From Arthrobacter sp. CAU 1506 (GTDB lineage Bacteria > Actinomycetota > Actinomycetes > Actinomycetales > Micrococcaceae): 64,000 bases of DNA. Below the pieces are notes generated by a model. That model saw nothing but the letters and a program-made list of their open reading frames with translations. It did no database searches and had not been told where the DNA came from. Shown piece by piece: positions 60,147-64,000 of this stretch (the stretch's first letter is position 1; each line of letters starts with the position of its first letter). A program made the translations under genes and the position numbers. Location of the stretch: the NCBI RefSeq assembly GCF_005047635.1, contig NZ_SUKC01000004.1:177462-241461 (forward strand). Reading direction: 5' to 3'.

Positions 60147-61574
60147 CTACTTCTTCTCTGCCTCAGCAGCCTCTTCGGCTGCGTCGGTGTCCTCGATCGA
60201 CTCGGTGTCGGCGGCGTCGGCCTCGGCGTTGGCAGCTTCGGCTTCGGCAGCCTGGATCAGGTCCTCGACGTTCGGCTCTTCTTCGCCGGCCGGGCGGACG
60301 AAGTCGCTCAGGTCGACCTCGTTGCCATTGGAGTCGGTGACCTTGGCCAGCTCCAGGACCTTGGCCAGGGCCTTGCGGCGGCGGACCTCGCCCACCATCA
60401 TGCCGACCTGGCCGGACTGGTCCAGCAACTGCGCGAACTGGTTCGGGTCCATGCCGTACTGACCGGCGGAGGAAACGATGTAGTCGATCAGTTCGGCCTG
60501 GCTGACGCCCAGCTCTTCCTTGTCGGCCACGGCATCCAGCACGATTTCGTTCTGGAAGGCCTTCGCGGTGTTCTCGCGGACCTCGGCGCGGTGTTCCTCG
60601 GTGTCGTGGTCTTCACCGTGGCTGTTCTCCGGGCGGAAGTGCTGCTCCAGCTGCTCCTCGACGACGGATTCCGGCACCGGAACCTCGACCAGCTCCATGA
60701 GCTTGTCCAGCACCTTGTCGCGGGCCTCGATGCCCTGCTCCATCACCTTCGCGTCGGCAGCCTGCTTGGCCAGGTCTTCCTTCAGCTCGGCGATGGTGTC
60801 GAACTCGCTTGCCAGCTGGGCGAAGTCGTCGTCGGCCTCGGGCAGCTCGCGCTCCTTGACGGCCTTCAGCTTCACCGTGACGGTGGCGTCCTGACCGGCG
60901 TGCTCGCCGCCAGCCAGCTTGGTCTCGAAGGTGGCGTCTTCGCCGGCGCTCAGGGCGGTGACGGCTTCGTCCAGGCCTTCGAGCATGGTGCCCGCGCCTA
61001 CCTGGTAGGACAGGTCGGCGGCGGAATCAACCTCTTCGCCGTCCACCTTGGCGGACAGGTCCATGGTGATGAAGTCGTCGGCAGCGGCCGGACGGTCAAC
61101 GGTCTTCAGGGTGCCGAAGCGGCCGCGCAGGTCGTCCAGTGCCTTCTGCACGTCTTCCTCGGAGGCCTCGGTGGCTTCCACGGTGACCTCGAGGCCGGCG
61201 TACTCGGGCAGCTCGACCTCGGGGCGGATGTCGACCTCAACGTGGAAGGCCAGCTGGCCTTCGGTGGCGGACGGATCCGGAACCTCGGTGATTTCCACCT
61301 CGGGGCGGCTCAGCGGGCGGATGCCGGTCTCTTCGATGGCGCCCTGGTAGAAACCGTTCAGGCCCTCGTTGATAGCGGTCTCGATCACGTAGCCGCGGCC
61401 CACGCGCTGGTCGATCAGCTTGGCCGGAACCTTGCCCTTGCGGAAGCCGGGAACCTGGATCTGACCCGCGATGGTCTTGTACGCCGCGTCGATGCTGGGC
61501 TTGAGTTCCTCAAAGGGGACCTCAACGTTGAGCTTGACCCGGGTGGGGGTGAGGGTTTCGACAGCGCTCTTCAC
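60147..61574 (-). CDS. tig: Trigger factor
   Basis: A 475-residue ribosome-bound chaperone and peptidyl-prolyl isomerase. N-terminal ribosome-binding domain with the signature GFRKGKVP ([19 protein letters not shown]), central FKBP-like domain ([16 protein letters not shown]), then helical C-terminal arms, and a long acidic tail of about 50 residues ([19 protein letters not shown]). It lies next to the clp genes as in most bacteria. Confidence 0.96.
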   Translation of the reverse strand: MKSAVETLTPTRVKLNVEVPFEELKPSIDAAYKTIAGQIQVPGFRKGKVPAKLIDQRVGRGYVIETAINEGLNGFYQGAIEETGIRPLSRPEVEITEVPDPSATEGQLAFHVEVDIRPEVELPEYAGLEVTVEATEASEEDVQKALDDLRGRFGTLKTVDRPAAADDFITMDLSAKVDGEEVDSAADLSYQVGAGTMLEGLDEAVTALSAGEDATFETKLAGGEHAGQDATVTVKLKAVKERELPEADDDFAQLASEFDTIAELKEDLAKQAADAKVMEQGIEARDKVLDKLMELVEVPVPESVVEEQLEQHFRPENSHGEDHDTEEHRAEVRENTAKAFQNEIVLDAVADKEELGVSQAELIDYIVSSAGQYGMDPNQFAQLLDQSGQVGMMVGEVRRRKALAKVLELAKVTDSNGNEVDLSDFVRPAGEEEPNVEDLIQAAEAEAANAEADAADTESIEDTDAAEEAAEAEKK

Positions 61575-61628
61575 AGCGTTAGGACTCCTGATAGCTATAG
61601 GGGTTAAATCTGCACCAAGAATACAGAG

Positions 61629-61701
61629 TCGGGGCGACAGGACTCGAACCTGCGATCTCCTGCTCCCAAAGCAGGCGCGCTAGCCACTACGCTACGCCCC
61701 G
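61629..61701 (-). tRNA. tRNA-Pro (TGG)
   Basis: Minus strand folds with acceptor CGGGGCG / CGCCCCG, discriminator A, anticodon stem CCTGC / GCAGG with loop TTTGGGA giving anticodon TGG, and T-loop TTCGAGT. No CCA is encoded. It lies just upstream of tig. Confidence 0.93.
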
Positions 61702-61799
61702 TAGTGCACACGCAAGTCTACGGGCTATCCCGGCCTGCTGCACAATTACGTTCCGCTGAGCAGTTGCGCCGACAAACCCTGGCACCGCTGCCGCTAACA

Positions 61800-61824
61800 G
61801 AAAAGGCGGCCCTACTGGACCGCC
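61800..61824 (-). terminator. Terminator of tRNA-Gly
   Basis: Inverted repeat GGCGGCCC / GGACCGCC with loop TACT; on the minus strand it is followed by TTTTCTGTT. It follows the tRNA-Gly gene by about ten bases. Confidence 0.8.
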
Positions 61825-61834
61825 TCTCACTGCG

Positions 61835-61905
61835 AGGGGATGACGGGAATCGAACCCGCGTAATCAGTTTGGAAGACTGAGGCTCTACCATTGAGCTACA
61901 TCCCC
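61835..61905 (-). tRNA. tRNA-Gly (TCC)
   Basis: Minus strand: acceptor GGGGATG / CATCCCC, anticodon stem TCAGT / ACTGA with loop CTTCCAA giving anticodon TCC, T-loop TTCGATT. Length 71, as usual for tRNA-Gly. No CCA is encoded. Confidence 0.95.
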
Positions 61906-62094
61906 GAGGACGTTGAAACTTTAGCACGACGGCGGCCCCGTTCAACAAATCGGCCCGGCCGGCGACGCTGGCCTCTGCCCCTGCCAGCCCTTCGTTCAGG
62001 CTGCTCGCAGAGTCCGCGCGGGCGATCGTCCTGAGCTTCGTTGCTTAATCGATCCAGCCGCGGCACGGCCTAACTGCGCGCGCACAGAGAATGC

Positions 62095-62131
62095 TTGAGG
62101 GCAGGGTCAGCCGCCTAGCGCGGGGCGGGGG
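62095..62131. repeat. Left half of the repeat interrupted by IS110
   Basis: TTGAGGGCAGGGTCAGCCGC followed by CTAGCGCGGGG matches the first half of the uninterrupted repeat at 63739-63813 with a few differences. Together with 63609-63650 it would rebuild one full copy. Confidence 0.7.
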
Positions 62132-62149
62132 GTGCCTCTATGGTTTTCG

Positions 62150-63361
62150 TCAAGCGGCGGAAGCGAGGGGTGCGGGCTTCGGGTCTTGATAGAGGGTGCT
62201 GTCGCGGAGCATGGCGAAGAGGACGTCCGTGCGGCGGCGGGCGAGGGCGATGATGGCTTGGTTGTGTCGTTTGCCTTCGGCTCGTTTGCGGTCGTAGTAG
62301 GCGCGGGAGGGCGGATGGTGCAGGGCGGCGAAGGCGGAGAGGAACAAGGCGCGTTTGAGTTTCTTGTTGCCGCACCGGCTGGTGTGCTCGCCGCGGATCG
62401 AGGTTCCGGAGCGGCGGGTGACGGGCGCGATCCCGGCGTAGGAGGCCAGGTGTCCGGCGTCTTTGAAGTCTTTGCCGACGACTTCGGTCAGGATGCGGGC
62501 GCAGGTCCTGACGCCGATGCCTGGCATCGAGGTCAGGACCGTGTGAAGAGGGTGGGCCTCCACGAGTGCTTCGACCTGGGCGGCGACTTCATCGCGTTGG
62601 GTTCGCAGGGCCAGCAGCTGGGCGGCCAGTCTGGGTATGACGGTGGCGGCGGCTCCGGTGCCGGCGACGACCACTGTCTGCTCGTTCAAGGCGGAGAACA
62701 CCGCATCGGTCAGCCGGTCCGCTGCCCGGGGAGCGCGTTTCTTCAGCCTCGCACGGACGTGGCCGCGGCCGGCGGTCTTCAACGCAGCCGGGGTCGGGTA
62801 GCGGGTGAGAAGGTCCGCGACCGCGGGGTGGTCAAGGTGCGGGCCCAGTGCGCGTTCCAGGGCGGGGTGGATCTGAGTGAGCAGGCCGCGGATCCGGTTG
62901 CTGGTGGCAGTGATCTGGGATGCGAGGTCATCGTCGAAGCCGCAGAGCACGCCGAGTTCGGCAATGGCTTCATCGCCGAGGGCGATCGAACGCAGCGTAT
63001 GCGGCATCGTGCGTGCTGCGTCGGCGATGATCGCCGCATCACGGGCATCGGTCTTGGCCTGACCCGGGTGCAGGTCCGCGATCCGGCGCATCGCCAGGCC
63101 GGGAAGGTATCCGACCGCTGCGCCCATATCCCTTGCGACGGCCACGGGCAGCGCGCCGATCGTGGCGGGTTGGTCGACGACGAGCAGGACCTTGCCGTGC
63201 CGGCCAAGGCCGGTCAGGATTTCGCGCAGCCTGGCTTCATCGTTGGGCAAGGTTCTGTCGTAGAGCCGTTTGCCGGACCGGTCCAGGGCGACGGCGTGGT
63301 GGTCGGATTTGCCGACGTCCAGGCCGACGAAAACGTCGATGTCCTGCTGGTCAAGAACCAC
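62150..63361 (-). CDS. IS110-family transposase
   Basis: A 403-residue DEDD transposase. N-terminal RuvC-like domain with FVGLDVGKSDHHAV (first Asp), VDQPATIGALPV, and KTDARDAAIIADAAR; C-terminal Tnp_20 domain with MPGIGVRTCARILTEV, ASYAGIAPVTRRSGTSIRG and the conserved Ser region. Full length without frameshift, so probably active. ATG region at 63361 is followed directly upstream by the non-coding end that may encode the bridge RNA. Confidence 0.95.
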   Translation of the reverse strand: MVLDQQDIDVFVGLDVGKSDHHAVALDRSGKRLYDRTLPNDEARLREILTGLGRHGKVLLVVDQPATIGALPVAVARDMGAAVGYLPGLAMRRIADLHPGQAKTDARDAAIIADAARTMPHTLRSIALGDEAIAELGVLCGFDDDLASQITATSNRIRGLLTQIHPALERALGPHLDHPAVADLLTRYPTPAALKTAGRGHVRARLKKRAPRAADRLTDAVFSALNEQTVVVAGTGAAATVIPRLAAQLLALRTQRDEVAAQVEALVEAHPLHTVLTSMPGIGVRTCARILTEVVGKDFKDAGHLASYAGIAPVTRRSGTSIRGEHTSRCGNKKLKRALFLSAFAALHHPPSRAYYDRKRAEGKRHNQAIIALARRRTDVLFAMLRDSTLYQDPKPAPLASAA

Positions 63362-63608
63362 TGCGTACCACCTTCCGAAGAGCCGTCAGCTGCCTGTGCC
63401 GGCCGGACCATGGCGGCAGTCGTCGGCATCCACGTTACGAATGACCCGCAAGCCGTGCCTCTATCAGCGATCAACTCCCGCCGGGCCGGTCCCGGTGGCA
63501 ACACCCCCCTGATCATGAAACGACTGGGGGCAACAACCATGCCGGGACCGGCCGGCCAGCACACCCTAAATCCTGCAACAGGAACGGGCTACGAAAAAGG
63601 TAACGGGG
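63362..63608 (-). ncRNA. Candidate bridge RNA region of the IS110 element
   Basis: The 247 bases upstream of the transposase start have no gene. In IS110-group elements this end encodes the bridge RNA, with loops pairing to target and donor. Local complementarity is visible (for example GGCCGGTCCCGG near 63485 against CCGGGACCGGCC near 63545), so it can fold. No full structure was computed; the call rests on position and family knowledge. Confidence 0.4.
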
Positions 63609-63650
63609 AATAATCGCCGGGGGCAGGGTTTAGCGTCGAGGGCAGGGTTT
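63609..63650. repeat. Right half of the interrupted repeat
   Basis: AATAATCGCCGGGGGCAGGG followed by TTTAGCGTCGAGGGCAGGG matches the second half of the copy at 63739-63813 nearly base for base. An inverted partial copy (GCTAAACCCCGCCCTGA) follows at about 63670-63686. Confidence 0.75.
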
Positions 63651-63738
63651 GTGGACCCCGCTCTCACAGCTAAACCCCGCCCTGACCGGAGCCTGGGCCC
63701 AGGCGGGCGGCATGACTGTGCGCCTCGGCGCGGAAGCC

Positions 63739-63813
63739 TTGAGGGCAGGGATTAGCCGCCAAGTGCGGGGGTAATAATCGCCGAGGGCAGGGGTTAGCGT
63801 CGAGGGCAGGGCC
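63739..63813. repeat. Uninterrupted copy of the IS110 target repeat
   Basis: A 75-base unit starting TTGAGGGCAGGGATTAGCCG, centre GCGGGGGTAATAATCGCC, ending GCGTCGAGGGCAGGGCCT. It has internal GAGGGCAGGG repeats three times. It serves as the empty-site reference for the IS110 insertion. Confidence 0.75.
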
Positions 63814-63881
63814 TATCCCTCTCTGTCAGCCTGAAGTGAGACGAATTCCGTTTCATGAGGGCCGATGGAGAAATGTAGGAA

Positions 63882-64000
63882 ATGACCAGATCAACACGTC
63901 TTGGCCCGTTTCGGACTGTGGCTGAGAAAATGGAGATCCTGGCGGAGTACGAGGCCGCGCCAAACGGGTCGAAGGGCGAGGTGCTTCGCCGGCACAGACT
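63882..64000 (+). CDS. IS3-type transposase orfA, start (cut by window end)
   Basis: From ATG 63882 (TAGGAA upstream) a frame runs off the window: MTRSTRLGPFRTVAEKMEIL then AEYEAAPNGSKGEVLRRH. The helix-turn-helix-like wording resembles orfA of IS3-family elements. The sequence before it (TGAAGTGAGACGAATTCCG, 63832-63850) could be the element's left end. Too short for firm family assignment. Confidence 0.55.
   Translation, partial: MTRSTRLGPFRTVAEKMEILAEYEAAPNGSKGEVLRRHR

Larger units (their letters stand above)
62131..63608 (-). mobile_element. IS110-family insertion sequence
   Basis: About 1.48 kb, bounded by the two halves of a repeat whose uninterrupted copy is 130 bases to the right; exact ends may shift by a few bases. 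There are no terminal inverted repeats, as expected for IS110. It contains one complete transposase gene and a 247-base non-coding end upstream of it. IS110 elements use an RNA-guided DEDD recombinase and often target repeated palindromic DNA (family knowledge). Confidence 0.75.

Overview
The window is chromosomal DNA of a high-GC Gram-positive bacterium, most likely a Micrococcaceae member of the Arthrobacter type. The evidence is the GC-rich codon use, the class Ib ribonucleotide reductase set nrdH-nrdI-nrdE-nrdF, the block nadD / small membrane protein / proA / proB / obgE / rpmA / rplU / rne / ndk / DUF4233 / folC / ileS, the pair clpP1-clpP2 next to clpX, the trigger factor gene beside tRNA genes, a DsbA-like protein of the mycothiol-dependent nitroreductase type, and an actinobacterial ileS T-box. 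All assignments were made by reading the sequence; no database search was run.

Layout. 1-6.7 kb: a tightly overlapping plus-strand operon of a truncated first gene, four kinase-fold (APH/CotS-like) proteins and one ABC exporter. Three of the four kinase-fold proteins have lost the catalytic Asp and the metal-binding Asn of the HGDxxxxN motif. 6.8-8.2 kb: an aldehyde dehydrogenase remnant and a hypothetical gene. 8.4-12.6 kb: nrdHIEF on the minus strand with a hairpin between nrdE and nrdF. 13-17.4 kb: a LysR regulator facing a glycine betaine/proline-type ABC importer. 18-19.3 kb: a cysteine desulfurase-like PLP enzyme. 19.4-39 kb: two tRNA-Ala genes and a long minus-strand housekeeping region (rsfS, nadD, proA, proB, obgE, rpmA, rplU, rne, ndk, folC, ileS), interrupted by a plus-strand VKOR gene. 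The ileS leader is a T-box with an AUC specifier.

39.5-48 kb is accessory DNA dominated by copper handling: an 18-Cys Csp3-like storage protein, an HMA metallochaperone, a CPH-type (CopB-like) P-type ATPase, a DUF305 lipoprotein, a BNR-repeat lipoprotein, a DUF6153-like membrane protein, a cupredoxin and a SHOCT protein. Two G/C-box palindromes of CsoR type mark the promoters, but no csoR gene is seen in the window. The second palindrome lies inside the 3' end of a DUF222-HNH gene, which suggests the edge of an inserted island. 49.6-54.3 kb holds an SDR, a lipoprotein, a DUF488 protein and valS.

54.6-61.9 kb is the protein quality-control region: two tandem clpX paralogues (one with the RKH loop changed to RKN), clpP2, clpP1, tig, then tRNA-Pro and tRNA-Gly. 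The right end is mobile: an intact IS110-family element sits inside a repeat whose uninterrupted copy lies about 130 bp away, followed by the start of an IS3-type orfA cut by the window edge. Many long antisense open frames exist because of the GC content; they were judged to be shadows and left out.
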